Shown: positions 14,061 to 14,129 of the stretch, piece after piece
Layout: every line of letters starts with the position of its first letter
Position numbering within the stretch: position 1 is the first letter of the stretch
NCBI GenBank assembly: GCA_965658435.1
Contig: CBFHSE010000039.1
Location: forward strand, 1-14,129
DNA length: 14,129 bases
Direction of reading: 5' to 3'
Source of the DNA: JADHLN01 sp965658435
GTDB taxonomy: Bacteria > Pseudomonadota > Alphaproteobacteria > Rickettsiales > JABIRX01
Position numbers and translations under genes: made by a program
Notes under the pieces: generated by a model
The model's input: the letters and a program-made list of their open reading frames with translations, nothing else
The model's database searches: none
What the model was told of the DNA's origin: nothing

Positions 14061-14129
14061 CTAAATGTTAAAAATTTTTTTTACCTCTCTTACAACTTCA
14101 TCACTAGATGGCAAAGCTAGCTTTTCAAG
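14061..14129 (-). CDS. pdhB: Pyruvate dehydrogenase E1 component subunit beta, C-terminal end only
   Basis: Reading the minus strand from the window edge gives 22 residues and a TAG at 14061-14063: LEKLALPSSDEVVREVKKIF plus two residues. This matches the very end of alphaproteobacterial PdhB proteins, where 'NLEKLALP' is followed by a short D-(I/V)V-A-V-K helix. The gene lies 8 bases upstream of pdhC, the usual order. E1-beta forms, with E1-alpha, the thiamine-diphosphate decarboxylase of the complex. Only the C-terminal tip can be seen. Confidence 0.8.
   Translation of the reverse strand, partial: LEKLALPSSDEVVREVKKIFNI

Noticed and set aside
13496..14071. Open frames on the plus strand opposite the E2 gene
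   Set aside because: They are antisense to a well-supported pdhC, have no family features and reflect the complementary reading of the lipoyl domain and linker.

Overview
The window is strongly AT-rich, gene-dense bacterial DNA. Its proteins use many Lys, Asn and Ile codons and its intergenic gaps are very short. The pyruvate dehydrogenase E2 and E3 proteins, the small membrane J-domain protein ending the same gene run, and the pilin/secretion proteins all read as alphaproteobacterial. The AT bias and the E2 N-terminus point to a Rickettsiales-like or other reduced-genome lineage; that placement is inferred from sequence style, not from a phylogeny. No rRNA, tRNA, CRISPR array, insertion sequence or phage gene was seen. 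No gene-free stretch exceeds 300 bases; the longest gap is the 56 bases at 8468-8523.

Layout, left to right. (1) Bases 1-383, plus strand: the 3' part of lpxB (lipid A disaccharide synthase), whose stop overlaps a convergent gene by 8 bases. (2) Bases 376-9216, minus strand: one long, tightly packed run. In transcription order it holds a pseudopilin/pilin-like protein, a GspE/PilB-type ATPase, a GspF/PilC-type platform protein, a PilM-PilN (GspL-like) fusion, a PilO/GspM-like protein, a PilP/GspB/MshK-like periplasmic protein, an ABC-transporter ATPase, trpD (anthranilate phosphoribosyltransferase) and a DedA membrane protein. (3) Bases 9219-9752, plus strand: a membrane-anchored staphylococcal-nuclease-type nuclease. 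It is divergent from the pilin gene with only two bases between the start codons, and convergent with the next gene with no gap. (4) Bases 9753-14129, minus strand: an apparent pyruvate dehydrogenase operon: pdhB (3' end only), pdhC (E2), an outer-membrane porin-like protein, lpd (E3) and a membrane J-domain protein.

How the genes work together. The pil/gsp block encodes a cytoplasmic motor ATPase, an inner-membrane platform and an alignment complex for a type IV pilus or type II secretion-like machine. The secretin, prepilin peptidase and other pilins would have to lie outside the window. The pdh block supplies acetyl-CoA synthesis, with a porin gene inserted and apparently translationally coupled to E2.

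The most unusual spot is 9200-9240. The pilin appears to start directly at mature position 1, without the usual leader and Gly(-1), exactly where it abuts the divergent nuclease gene. I do not see a clearly new biological system; the notable points are this pilin/nuclease junction, the fused PilM-PilN, and the odd gene company (trpD, dedA and a permease-less ABC ATPase behind pilus genes; a porin inside the pdh operon).
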